IMG/VR virus record: IMGVR_UViG_3300009285_012247
Location: 1 to 48,351 of that record
Length of the DNA: 48,351 nt
Reading direction: 5' to 3' (one strand)
Origin: a virus
Made by a program: the position numbers and the translations under genes
In this document: in pieces, positions 37,551-45,913 of the stretch
Layout: each line of letters begins with the position of its first letter
Numbering within the stretch: position 1 is the stretch's first letter
Notes under the pieces: model-generated
Database searches by the model: none
Told to the model about the DNA's origin: nothing
Seen by the model: the letters and a program-made list of their open reading frames with translations, nothing else

Positions 37551-38686
37551 TAAATTCCAAACATCGAAAACGGACTTTGAACGCCAAGACCGCTCATCAG
37601 AATTTGACTGCCAAGATTGGAAAATGTTTCCTTAAACTGCTGGGCTTGGGCGATGTCCATGCCGTAATCACTTACCAATTTATTAAGATCAAGTTGGGCA
37701 ACAGTAGCAAGTTGATCTATTTCAGAATCGGTAAACCGACCCGCTTGCTGGATTGCCAGGCGCTGATTGACATCAAAAGCTTCTCTTGCCCCGCGTGTGG
37801 CAGAAGCTAAAATATCGGCTTCACCTTGCGCCGTTTGTTCATCAAATGCTCTTACGTCTCTGGCAAAACTTGAATCACTTAACATATCAGCACTCGGACG
37901 AAGAAACTTATATTGATCTGTAATCTGCGTTTTCTTCTGTTGTTCCCTAGTCAGCCTGTATTGCCTTAAAGCGACATCTATTTCCGGCTGAGTAAGTGGC
38001 TCAAATTGACGTCCGAGCTGCTGTTGTAAAACTCCTCGTGCCTGTTGGCCTAAAGGTCCTCCACCTCCCTGAATTTGAGCCCTTAAATCTTCTACGGATT
38101 GAGGCAGCTGGGGAGCTTTAGGAAATGGTTTTAAAAGCCCAAGACCTAGAAGACCGGATCCGAGCGCTGTTTTATTTTTAAGAAGCCCGCTAAATAAACC
38201 TGATAATGCTCCACCGCCTCGATCTTGCGGAGAACTCACTGTTTGGAAAGGACTGGTTCCTGGTAAGAAACCTTGCCCAAGACCTGCCGCAGATGTAAAT
38301 CCTTTTCTTATCCCAGTTACCGGACGAGAAGCAGCCCCGCCGCCGAATAAACTGCTGAGATATCCTCCCCCTGATTTTAATGCGCCTCCGATAGCCGGAA
38401 GAGCTTTGGTTCCCAGAAATGACCCCGCTGCTTTAAGACCGCCCCACAAAGCAGGAAGAATGGACGCAAAAGCAAAATATCTGACGCCATCTATCTCATC
38501 AGTCGGAGTTTCTTCAATTAAATGCTCAAACTCATGATTGACGAGATAACGGTTAAGCTCTGGGTAAGCCGTAAATCTTACAAAAGCTGAATTCGTCTTT
38601 GGATCAGCAAGTCCTAAAGCTTGATGAGCTCCCTTGTAAGGAAGCCGATCAAACTCTTTATTAGACAACAACTTGATCGTATACAT
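37550..38686 (-). CDS. Virion protein with N-terminal HEFEH zincin motif
   Basis: The 378-residue protein has an N-terminal domain of about 75 residues containing LADPKTNSAFVRFTAYPEL and YLVNHEFEHLIEE, where HEFEH (51-55) is an HExxH metal-binding motif of zincin proteases, with a further Glu/Asp cluster. The rest is Gly/Ala-rich with hydrophobic helices (ALWGGLKAAGSFLG) and Gln-rich coiled segments, typical of ejected internal proteins. The next upstream gene encodes a paralogous N-terminal domain. It may digest peptidoglycan-associated or virion proteins. Activity is inferred. Confidence 0.65.
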   Translation of the reverse strand: MYTIKLLSNKEFDRLPYKGAHQALGLADPKTNSAFVRFTAYPELNRYLVNHEFEHLIEETPTDEIDGVRYFAFASILPALWGGLKAAGSFLGTKALPAIGGALKSGGGYLSSLFGGGAASRPVTGIRKGFTSAAGLGQGFLPGTSPFQTVSSPQDRGGGALSGLFSGLLKNKTALGSGLLGLGLLKPFPKAPQLPQSVEDLRAQIQGGGGPLGQQARGVLQQQLGRQFEPLTQPEIDVALRQYRLTREQQKKTQITDQYKFLRPSADMLSDSSFARDVRAFDEQTAQGEADILASATRGAREAFDVNQRLAIQQAGRFTDSEIDQLATVAQLDLNKLVSDYGMDIAQAQQFKETFSNLGSQILMSGLGVQSPFSMFGI

Positions 38687-39255
38687 CAGAATTGGAGTCT
38701 TCCGACTCTACCTTGAAGAAAACCTTTTGTCCGTTCTAGAAGCTCAGGAGGAAGCGGCTGACCAAAACTTTGAAGGCCTTGTGTCAGTCCTTGACCGGAT
38801 ACTTGTCCGCCTGTCAGTTCTTCTGGAATACGGCCGCTTGCTAACTGAGGTACACTGAATTGTCCTAAAGGTCCTCCATATTGGCCCCCTACAAAGTCGC
38901 CTCCAAAAAGAGGAGTGGGAGGCAGCCGTTCGCCGGGAGTTTCCCTGCGTGCGCCGCCAAAAGAAGGAAGAAGACTTAAACCTCCTGTAACAATGGGAAG
39001 AAGAACTTCCTTAAAAAACTTCTTATGCCTGATTCCATTTGGATCTTCATGGCTAGATTGATCGGAAGTTAATTCTTCAAGTTCATGATTTACCAAATAC
39101 TTTTGGAGCTCAGGATGAGCCACATATCTAACATAAGCTGTGTTTTTAAGCGGATCAGCAAATCCAAGATTATCTTGATCCACATAAGAATACCTTTGAT
39201 CTGACTTTGCCACATTAAAGAAATCATTGTCGCTTAGAACTTTTATGTCATACAT
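38686..39255 (-). CDS. Paralogue of the zincin-motif virion protein, motif degenerate
   Basis: The 189-residue product shares the N-terminal domain of its neighbour (FADPLKNTAYVRYVAHPEL, YLVNHELEELTSDQ), but HELEE (57-61) lacks the second His of HExxH, so zinc binding is probably lost or moved; a nearby SSHEDPNGIRH gives other His candidates. A Gly/Pro-rich tail follows. The pair looks like a tandem duplication in which one copy kept the metal site. Probable virion component. Confidence 0.65.
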   Translation of the reverse strand: MYDIKVLSDNDFFNVAKSDQRYSYVDQDNLGFADPLKNTAYVRYVAHPELQKYLVNHELEELTSDQSSHEDPNGIRHKKFFKEVLLPIVTGGLSLLPSFGGARRETPGERLPPTPLFGGDFVGGQYGGPLGQFSVPQLASGRIPEELTGGQVSGQGLTQGLQSFGQPLPPELLERTKGFLQGRVGRLQF

Positions 39256-39659
39256 AGGTGCCTCCTATCAGGTCTGGTGTAAATTACTTTTCGATCGGAT
39301 GTTTTCCCCCAACGATGCCAGATCGCCTCTACTAAATTCGGATAAAGTTGGTGAAGATTTTTTTCGACGATCTTTCTGAGCTCTTTATTCCACGATTTTG
39401 CCACTAGTTTTTCGATATAAACCTTGTCGCCATTTTTATTATCCGAAACATATCTCCAAGTAGGCTTTTTATAATATGGCTCTATATCGTTGCAAATGCT
39501 GAAAAATAGATATCCATATCTGGTTTCATTATCGCACAACTCGATAACACGGCAACTGGCGATCATAGAGCGGATATAGTAAAAGATATCAGAGAGTTCA
39601 TCCTGTTTAAATCTGATTCCGGTTTCACCCATGAATTTCAAAATAGTAAGAATTTTCAT
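39243..39659 (-). CDS. Late protein of unknown function, GNAT-like end
   Basis: ATG 39659 forms an ATGA overlap with the upstream stop and gives 138 residues (MKILTILKFMGETGIRF); the longer opening to 39770 would overlap deeply and is less likely. The C-terminal part (NLVEAIWHRWGKTSDRKVIY) recalls small phage proteins with a GNAT-like fold found between tail and internal virion genes. No acetyl-CoA motif is clear. The function is unknown. Confidence 0.6.
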   Translation of the reverse strand: MKILTILKFMGETGIRFKQDELSDIFYYIRSMIASCRVIELCDNETRYGYLFFSICNDIEPYYKKPTWRYVSDNKNGDKVYIEKLVAKSWNKELRKIVEKNLHQLYPNLVEAIWHRWGKTSDRKVIYTRPDRRHLCMT

Positions 39660-39892
39660 AAAGTAAATGTCGCTAAAACCCTCCATGTCGTGCTGTTGTC
39701 CGTTGTACAAACATAAAGGCCTCCAGTAGATCCAAAAACCCAGACAAACTCGCCGGCTCTTCCTGTCCAAGTCGGAATCGCTGTAACTACCTGAGGCTGG
39801 TATTTTCCATAATTGATGATTGTTATGACATCATCCGTAAAGTCAATAAGCTCCGGTTTAACGTCGGAAATGTCATAAGTATCCAGTTTCAC
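39656..39892 (-). CDS. Small late protein
   Basis: The 78-residue beta-rich product (MKLDTYDISDVKPEL, ending TWRVLATFTL) has repeated aromatic strands (AGEFVWVFGSTGGLYV). It overlaps the large nozzle-like gene by four bases and the next gene by ATGA, so all three are translationally coupled. It may be a tail-tip component; no family is recognised. Confidence 0.6.
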   Translation of the reverse strand: MKLDTYDISDVKPELIDFTDDVITIINYGKYQPQVVTAIPTWTGRAGEFVWVFGSTGGLYVCTTDNSTTWRVLATFTL

Positions 39893-42729
39893 TGGACTTT
39901 TCCTATTCCCATTCCCTGGACAAAAGTATCCACTCGGTTAAGTTTCCAGGGATCGCTCGTTCCAGAGGATGAGGCAATCCGGTATTGATAAGTATTAAAG
40001 CTTGTTGGAATTCCTATCGATTTCATAACCTGAACCTGCCCGCCCGTGTTCTCCAACTTAAGAATATGTCTTGTCCTAAAGGTTCCCGAAAAGTCGGTCC
40101 GATCTTGAATGTAAACGTTATTCGAAGAAGTGGATGAAAAAAAGAAATCAACCTTGTAACCTTTGGTCGTTTGAGAAGGAGACTTATCAAAAAGAAAAGA
40201 ACTATCGAAAAGATCATTAATGGCTGTCGTCACATCCCTATTTGAAGTATCCAACATATGAATATAACCAGAACGGTCTGCCGCCAAAAGATAGCGGCGA
40301 TTTGCAGATTCAACCATTGCCATGGTGTTAAATGGCGTATTTGAATAAGGATAAAAGGCCAAGGATCTTCCGCTGAAATTTATGAAATTCGTCGTTTGAG
40401 TTGAATTTTCACCGAGAACCGTGCACAGTTTATAAACTTGCTCATTCTCGTCCGACTCGGCAAAACTGAGCGTAAGACCGGAACCTGAAAACGAAAGTTT
40501 GGACAATGCAAAATCGCACATCGAGTTGTCATTTTCTATATTGTCTGAAATAATTTTGTCCTCAGAACCGTCAAAAGCCCTAATTCTCCTGTCCCAAGAA
40601 AGCCCGATCGCAACCTCGCCAATGTCCTTAAGAAAAAGTTTCTTAACGGTTCTTGGAACAAAACCCCAATTTTTGATCTCCAAATAAGACCAATCTGGAT
40701 TTCCGCCAACATAGGAAACGCGGTAAAGCCTGTAACGAGTTGATACATAGAGCCTCTTTTTTAAAACAAATGCAGTTGTAATTTCATCATCACCTACGGA
40801 AGGAATGTCAAATACATTTGCCCATGTACCGCTTAATTGGGTATTTTCATCTTGATAAAAAAAAGCGCGTTTTCTTGAGCTCGTGTTTAAAAGAATAAGA
40901 AAGCCCTGAAAATTAATTGAGTACTTTGCCAGAGGCGCATTTGAATTTACGATTGCCGCATACGTTCCTCCAGAACCAGACCACTGAAGTGGATTGTTAT
41001 AAGCATCAGATGTGGCAATTAAAACATTTTTTGATCGTTCTAAAGTCTGATAAGCAGCGCTTCTATCACTCGCAATAGAGGTAAAATTAACACCTAAATC
41101 TGATGAAGCGTAAAGACCAGTTCCCGCTGCCACTACATACCAGCGATTTGCTGACGCTCCAAAATCAAAAGAGGCCCAGCTAAAACCACTAAAACCGTTG
41201 TCGTATGTTGTTCCAGAGCCGTCTCCGTAAAGACTTTTTATGCTTGCAAGATCACTAATCGCCCTCCGCCAAAACCCAGATTCGTCAATTCGTCCGTTAA
41301 AAAACAGGTCAACTCCGCTTCCGATTGAGCCAAAGGCAAATGGAGCTGTTCCGCTAAATACACCAGAAGAATAAGTGTTATCTGTTGTGACATTTGCATT
41401 TACCGATACGCCAATCACATTAGACGACTGGTGCCAAGCAAGTGCGTGATACCAAGTCGCTGTAGACACAGCGCCAAAACTTGTCGCCCGTACTTGCCCA
41501 TTATGAGCAGTGCCGGAACTTGATACTCTCCACGTAACAAAATTATCAGTATTTACATAAAGCTGATACTCATAACCTATGGCGTCCGTATTTCTGTATG
41601 CTTCGGAAGGAGGCGTAAAATTGGAAGTCCATCGTGCGGTGCCTTTTGAGATCCTTATCTCATCCAGCCAGCCGTTAAAAGCAAAGGTATCGGTTGTGCT
41701 TGCGCCTATTCTAATTCCAAGAGCGCCTGTAATATCGCTGGAATTAGCCGCTGTTGTGCCGATTTGGATGCCATCTATAAAAGCTCTTAAATCACTTCCT
41801 TTTCTAGAAACGGCTACGTGATACCAAATATTAATGCTCGGAGACCAGCTTGCGGAAATAGGTTCTCCGCTGGCAATTCCTACGATAAGCTTGCTTACAC
41901 TCGTTCTATACTCAATTGCAAAAGTACCTGCTCCATCATTATCTCCGCGATTTACTAGAAAATGACGGCCCGTAATGGCATTAAACCTAATCAAAAAGTC
42001 AATCGTCCAATCGCCGGTGCCAAAATCCCAATCGGCACTATCGGGAATGCTTAGGTAATCTCCGGTTCCGTCAAAAAGGCCTGAAGCACCTCCAAACTTT
42101 GATTGATCCGTATCGATTTGAGCATTTCCATTCGCGGTTACCGTATGAGAAGTATCAGAACTATCTGTAAACGTAGTAGCTCCGTCCGTACCATCGCAGT
42201 GGAGTAAAAGAACGGTTTGAGCGCCTCCCCCTGCTCCAGAATCTCGTTTCGAAGCAATAACGTATTCACCGGTCGAATTAAGATAAAACCAGCTTGAAAT
42301 CGTAAAATCTTCATCTCCGGCTACGAGACTGGATGTACTCGCGCGTGAAAGGTATTCGGAATTACCAGCTGTAAAAAGTGCCGCGTTTCCTAAAATACCG
42401 CCTGCATTTGATACCGTATTGTTGTCCGTTAAATGATTGGTCGAAAAACTATCGTCTCTCGCTCCGCCCGTCTCATCCATTTTCCACCAGGCAATGAGGT
42501 TGTTGGTGAGCGTACCAAGACCTGACGTAAATCCCGCGGCTCTCTGGCCGCCGAGGCTGACTGAATTCATTGTCGAGGTACCAAGTCTTTTTTGAACAGA
42601 TCCGTCAAAATTCACCTTCACATTCATCATGTTTGGAGACTGGTCTTTGGACAAGTTAAAGATATCAGAGATCGTATTGAGTCCCTTTGAAAAATCTTGG
42701 CTTGTAAGATCAGCAACGCCTTTAAGCAT
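39889..42729 (-). CDS. Tail nozzle/stopper-like protein with inserted LamG domains
   Basis: The 946-residue protein has the N-terminal pattern QDFSKGLNTISD then DQSPNMMNVKVNFDG and QKRLGT, typical of podovirus tail-tube/nozzle and stabilising proteins. It is followed by two LamG (concanavalin-like) units (about 75-400) with WWKMDETGG, LLHCDGTDGATTFTDSS, FDGTGDYLSIPDS and LDEIRISKGTARW, a third LamG-like part, and then beta-propeller-like repeats (RWYVVAAGTGLYASSDLG). The LamG modules are extra to the family core and could bind host glycans. The nozzle joins the adaptor and the tail tip. Confidence 0.75.
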   Translation of the reverse strand: MLKGVADLTSQDFSKGLNTISDIFNLSKDQSPNMMNVKVNFDGSVQKRLGTSTMNSVSLGGQRAAGFTSGLGTLTNNLIAWWKMDETGGARDDSFSTNHLTDNNTVSNAGGILGNAALFTAGNSEYLSRASTSSLVAGDEDFTISSWFYLNSTGEYVIASKRDSGAGGGAQTVLLLHCDGTDGATTFTDSSDTSHTVTANGNAQIDTDQSKFGGASGLFDGTGDYLSIPDSADWDFGTGDWTIDFLIRFNAITGRHFLVNRGDNDGAGTFAIEYRTSVSKLIVGIASGEPISASWSPSINIWYHVAVSRKGSDLRAFIDGIQIGTTAANSSDITGALGIRIGASTTDTFAFNGWLDEIRISKGTARWTSNFTPPSEAYRNTDAIGYEYQLYVNTDNFVTWRVSSSGTAHNGQVRATSFGAVSTATWYHALAWHQSSNVIGVSVNANVTTDNTYSSGVFSGTAPFAFGSIGSGVDLFFNGRIDESGFWRRAISDLASIKSLYGDGSGTTYDNGFSGFSWASFDFGASANRWYVVAAGTGLYASSDLGVNFTSIASDRSAAYQTLERSKNVLIATSDAYNNPLQWSGSGGTYAAIVNSNAPLAKYSINFQGFLILLNTSSRKRAFFYQDENTQLSGTWANVFDIPSVGDDEITTAFVLKKRLYVSTRYRLYRVSYVGGNPDWSYLEIKNWGFVPRTVKKLFLKDIGEVAIGLSWDRRIRAFDGSEDKIISDNIENDNSMCDFALSKLSFSGSGLTLSFAESDENEQVYKLCTVLGENSTQTTNFINFSGRSLAFYPYSNTPFNTMAMVESANRRYLLAADRSGYIHMLDTSNRDVTTAINDLFDSSFLFDKSPSQTTKGYKVDFFFSSTSSNNVYIQDRTDFSGTFRTRHILKLENTGGQVQVMKSIGIPTSFNTYQYRIASSSGTSDPWKLNRVDTFVQGMGIGKVQ

Positions 42730-42973
42730 TGATAATTGTCTTTACTTTATTTTCTAGGTGGGTTTTTAAACTTTGGAGCCCTGGAGCTAAAGATGCGTTG
42801 AAAAGAACAGCAAACGAATTTGCTTCAGCAATACTATCAATTTCAAAAAGTTTTTGACCGTTAAACGTAAGAAAAATAGTAGTCCCTTGACTTACCTCAA
42901 ACTTTGGGTCCTCTTGTTTAAATTGCCTTGCATATCGAACCGCATTTAATACTTTATCGCTGAGATCAGCCAT
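42722..42973 (-). CDS. Small late protein between adaptor and nozzle
   Basis: The 83-residue product (MADLSDKVLNAVRYARQ) has a beta hairpin middle (GTTIFLTFNGQKLFEI) and helical ends. It overlaps the nozzle-like gene by eight bases. Position between adaptor and nozzle suggests a head-tail junction part or a chaperone. No family is recognised. Confidence 0.6.
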   Translation of the reverse strand: MADLSDKVLNAVRYARQFKQEDPKFEVSQGTTIFLTFNGQKLFEIDSIAEANSFAVLFNASLAPGLQSLKTHLENKVKTIINA

Positions 42974-42987
42974 TCTATCTCCTATAC

Positions 42988-44094
42988 TTATCTGCGGTAT
43001 TTAAAGTCTTCTGCGACAGTTTCGATCTTTTGAGAATAAGTGCGTGTCGCATAAAGACGTTTCGCGTCAGACATCACCTCGGCAAATCGTATGTGGTAAA
43101 AAGCGCCTGTCTGGTCATTTTGATCCATAGCAAGCGCTCTTAAGGAACCCCACAAAACTGCTTGCTGAACCTTTATCGGATACTCGGGCGCTCTAGAAAT
43201 CACATAGTTGGCGCTTTCCACCAACGTATTCGCAAAAGCTGTATTTAAGGTTAATGTCGTTCCATTCGTAATAAGACTAACACGATACCAACTTGAGTCT
43301 TGTCCAATTCCCAAAGCGTCTACACGTAACCAATCACCGGTTCTCGCTTCCGTAAAAACGCTCCCATGTCCGGTCACCAAGGTCGCATCTGCTCCGATCG
43401 TGACGGTTCCGGCAGACGTTTCGGAAAGCGGGCTTAAAGAGCGGATGTAATCGTAGCCATAATTTTTCGCGTCCTTCGGAGCCGGTCTAAACTCAAATAG
43501 CTGATTACCCGCTGTATCCGTGCCTGCCAAACGAACTTTTTCTGGAGTCGAAGGAGTCGCGCTAAAGTTCGTGTTATATTCTTGATAAGGTTCCTCTCGC
43601 AGAATTTCCTTTCTTCCTCCACTCCATTTGTAGATTCCTCCATCCTTGGGAAAGCGGTCAAAATCACTTGCCAAAGCATAAATAGGCTGAAAGATTGTAT
43701 AAGACTGATTGGAAGCATTTGTTTCTCCCTCATAGCTCGGAAGAAGAGTTGCTGAGGTAACTCCGCCAAATGAGGTAATCTCATAAAGCGTGTCATTGCC
43801 GCTGACCTTAATTTTTCTCCCTACCATACCGGCCGTCAGCGTCACATCAGAAGAAAAGTTAGCTGATCTTGAACCTGTATTAATCGATACATTTCCGGTT
43901 TTATATTCGTCAATGGTTGTGATGCCGGAGGAGGCAAGCAGAAAAGTCCAGTCGTACTTCGAAGGTATCTCCCTCGTAAAAACGTCTTGAATAACACCTC
44001 TTACCTTTTCGTCTGTATTCTCAGGCGTACGCGCAAGCTCACGCACTCTTTCTGTAATTTCTCTATAAGGAATCTGAGAGATGTTTTTACTCAT
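42988..44094 (-). CDS. Tail adaptor / head-tail connector protein
   Basis: The 368-residue product starts with helices (ISQIPYREITERVREL) and then long beta regions including SRSANFSSDVTLTAGMVGRKI, GDWLRVDALG and TLVESANYVISRAPEYPIKV, a combination typical of podovirus gp11-type adaptors with beta-sandwich inserts. It directly precedes the nozzle-like gene in transcription, as expected. It would bind the portal ring and receive the nozzle. Assignment is from pattern and order. Confidence 0.6.
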   Translation of the reverse strand: MSKNISQIPYREITERVRELARTPENTDEKVRGVIQDVFTREIPSKYDWTFLLASSGITTIDEYKTGNVSINTGSRSANFSSDVTLTAGMVGRKIKVSGNDTLYEITSFGGVTSATLLPSYEGETNASNQSYTIFQPIYALASDFDRFPKDGGIYKWSGGRKEILREEPYQEYNTNFSATPSTPEKVRLAGTDTAGNQLFEFRPAPKDAKNYGYDYIRSLSPLSETSAGTVTIGADATLVTGHGSVFTEARTGDWLRVDALGIGQDSSWYRVSLITNGTTLTLNTAFANTLVESANYVISRAPEYPIKVQQAVLWGSLRALAMDQNDQTGAFYHIRFAEVMSDAKRLYATRTYSQKIETVAEDFKYRR

Positions 44095-44345
44095 GGGATC
44101 CCAAAAGCTAAATGCAGCGCAAGTCCGATAAAAAAGACTGAAGTTCCGCCTATAATCATCCAGCCCTTAATTGGATGAGCTTCATGATAGCTCCAGAAAT
44201 CTTTAGAAAGCGTCTTTTTTCTAACCAGAACTGAAGCGATTTCAAAAGCTAAAAATAAGATAACGACAATAGCCAAAAAAATAACCCACCACCAAAGACC
44301 CGCCAGCATAAAAGGCAGAATCCATGCCGTAAAGATTGCGATCAT
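44091..44345 (-). CDS. Small polytopic membrane protein, lysis-cassette candidate
   Basis: ATG 44345 has GAGG eight bases upstream and is preferred to GTG 44399, which would overlap the neighbour. The 84-residue product has about three membrane helices (AWILPFMLAGLWWW, VIFLAIVVILFLAFEI, GWMIIGGTSVFFIGLAL). In the lysis region beside a spanin-like gene this fits a holin. Two other membrane proteins in the cassette could instead fill that role. Confidence 0.65.
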   Translation of the reverse strand: MIAIFTAWILPFMLAGLWWWVIFLAIVVILFLAFEIASVLVRKKTLSKDFWSYHEAHPIKGWMIIGGTSVFFIGLALHLAFGIP

Positions 44346-44373
44346 ATAGAGAACCTCAACAAGTGAAGTTCCC

Positions 44374-44652
44374 TTATTGCGCAGGAGGAAGCTCCTCACG
44401 TTTCTTTCCTTTTTTAGCCAAGGCTAAAATCAAAACAATTCCGTAAATTGCGCCCCCTACTAAATTTGAGGAAAGAGGAATAGGACTTGCTCCTGAGACT
44501 GCAACCGCTATCTCCTTAGCGCTTCGCGCCTCACTCACTGCTTGCTCACGGCAAATAGGATCAGAAAAACATGCCTTTACGTCAAAGGTTGCTTCTTTTA
44601 GCTGTGCGCAGCCGAGGAAAAAAAGAAAACCAACGAGGTAGATACTTTTCAT
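44374..44652 (-). CDS. Candidate unimolecular spanin (lipoprotein plus C-terminal helix)
   Basis: The 92-residue protein has a lipoprotein signal ending FFLGCAQ, with the lipobox Cys at residue 15, a periplasmic segment with two more Cys (ACFSDPICRE), and a C-terminal hydrophobic helix (GGAIYGIVLILALAKKG) with a basic end. Lipid anchor at one end and membrane helix at the other is the layout of a unimolecular spanin, which links outer and inner membranes during phage lysis. This would imply a diderm host. It is shorter than T1 gp11. Confidence 0.6.
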   Translation of the reverse strand: MKSIYLVGFLFFLGCAQLKEATFDVKACFSDPICREQAVSEARSAKEIAVAVSGASPIPLSSNLVGGAIYGIVLILALAKKGKKREELPPAQ

Positions 44653-44846
44653 TTACTCACCTTTTCCGCAAAGAAGAACGCAAGAACCCACGCCAAGAAC
44701 TTGTTTATATTTTCCAAATCTTGAGGCGTGAGTTTCAAAATATCAAGCTGCGCCAATATATTCACAAGCCCCATTACAACAATTGTAATTTGGCTTCTCT
44801 TTCCTTTAAGAGGTTCAAGCGTTAAAATCTTAAGCAAGTCTTTCAT
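44649..44846 (-). CDS. Small membrane protein, holin candidate
   Basis: The 65-residue product (MKDLLKILTLEPLKGKRS) has a hydrophobic segment ITIVVMGLVNILAQL and a second near the end (FLAWVLAFFFAEKV). Two helices, small size and an ATG overlapping the spanin-like gene's stop make it a good holin candidate. The family is not recognised. Confidence 0.6.
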   Translation of the reverse strand: MKDLLKILTLEPLKGKRSQITIVVMGLVNILAQLDILKLTPQDLENINKFLAWVLAFFFAEKVSK

Positions 44847-44859
44847 TTGAGTCCTCCTT

Positions 44860-45090
44860 TTAAAATTTCCAAAGTTTGAGGAGAAATTGAATCACGATTA
44901 ATGCCCCAAATCCGGTCCAAAGCGCTTTCTCCATAAACCGGATCCTCGCCTCATGGTCTTCCAATATCTGCCGTTTCTCGTTTCTTGCCTCAGTAAATTG
45001 CTCAACAATATGGTTGAGTCTCTGATTGATTTCAATAATGAGATCGTGGTCGAGAGATTTTCTTCTTCTTTCAGGTTGGTCATATTCCAT
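44860..45090 (-). CDS. XhlA-like coiled-coil membrane protein
   Basis: The 76-residue product (MEYDQPERRRKSLDHD) has an amphipathic coiled coil (IIEINQRLNHIVEQFTEARNE-like, residues about 18-50) and one C-terminal membrane helix (TGFGALIVIQFLLKL). This matches hemolysin XhlA-type holin accessories that sit next to holins. It overlaps the upstream gene by 11 bases. Confidence 0.6.
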   Translation of the reverse strand: MEYDQPERRRKSLDHDLIIEINQRLNHIVEQFTEARNEKRQILEDHEARIRFMEKALWTGFGALIVIQFLLKLWKF

Positions 45091-45376
45091 TCGCTACGAC
45101 ATTGCCCTGAGCCATCGGATATTGCCCGCTTCTTAATGCCATGGTGTATTCCATCCGGCAATTATGCCGTTTCAGAGAAGCATTTATTTCCTGGATGCAC
45201 TTCATCTCACGCTCTCTTGCGTCTTTTAAAAGCGCCTGACGAGCCTGTTCTTTATCAATTGATTTTACAGCCTCCGATTCGTTTGACTCGTCCAGTTTAA
45301 CGCCTACTTGAAAATCATCCATTCCGGCTCCGAATCTTTCCGTTCGCCTTTTTGCCTTTTCGTTTTTTTCGCTCAT
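45080..45376 (-). CDS. Small late protein of unknown function
   Basis: The 98-residue product (MSEKNEKAKRRTERFG) is charged and helical with two Cys (MKCIQEI, RHNCRMEY). It overlaps the downstream gene by 11 bases and the upstream one by ATGA. It lies between small tail genes and the lysis cassette. No motif is recognised. Confidence 0.55.
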   Translation of the reverse strand: MSEKNEKAKRRTERFGAGMDDFQVGVKLDESNESEAVKSIDKEQARQALLKDAREREMKCIQEINASLKRHNCRMEYTMALRSGQYPMAQGNVVANGI

Positions 45377-45654
45377 GTGAATTTTACCTGATCTGCCGCT
45401 TGATCGGCGGCCTTTTCGGCGGCTTCCCTTGCTTGTTTGCGCTGATAAGCAACATAGTGGTTTCTCATAAAATCTCTTAAGATTCTCTGAAGCGCCTGGA
45501 CTTTCGTTTCGGGATTCGGAATCGATGTTTCATTACCCGACGCGTCGGGCGGTCCCGATATCGTGTCTGTATAACCGTTCACATAAACCACTCCGTCCAG
45601 AACTTCATCGCGTTTATTCACGGGTACGTCAATTGCAATGTTAAATTGCGCCAT
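45373..45654 (-). CDS. Small tail-region protein
   Basis: The 93-residue product (MAQFNIAIDVPVNKRD) has a beta N-terminus, a Pro/Gly loop, and a helix ending in an Ala/Gln-rich coil (AREAAEKAADQAADQ). Its beginning and overall plan resemble the next upstream protein (MADITFTIPNLKVQD), suggesting tandem paralogues. It may be a chaperone for the adjacent fibre; this is not shown by sequence. Confidence 0.6.
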   Translation of the reverse strand: MAQFNIAIDVPVNKRDEVLDGVVYVNGYTDTISGPPDASGNETSIPNPETKVQALQRILRDFMRNHYVAYQRKQAREAAEKAADQAADQVKFT

Positions 45655-45664
45655 ATTTTCCTCC

Positions 45665-45904
45665 TCATGAAACTATGTTTTCGTCAATTCCGGGATCTTG
45701 GAGATTAAATTGATTGATTACTTTATCCTGAAGAATTTGTTTTTTTCCTTCCCGGTACCAGGTTTTGAGGACATCAAGAAGGAGCGATTTAATCCATTGG
45801 TCGTCCGTCATAATGGGTATGTCCGGTTTCGGCGCATGTTTTAAAATTCCATTTCTGAAGTCCTGCACTTTTAGATTTGGAATTGTGAAAGTAATGTCGG
45901 CCAT
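45665..45904 (-). CDS. Small tail-region protein, likely paralogue of its neighbour
   Basis: The 79-residue product (MADITFTIPNLKVQDFR) has a short beta start and a helical end (SLLLDVLKTWYREGKKQ). It directly follows the repeat fibre gene and shares plan and length with the 45373 protein. Possibly a fibre-assembly factor. The function is unknown. Confidence 0.6.
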   Translation of the reverse strand: MADITFTIPNLKVQDFRNGILKHAPKPDIPIMTDDQWIKSLLLDVLKTWYREGKKQILQDKVINQFNLQDPGIDENIVS

Positions 45905-45913
45905 AAATTCTCC

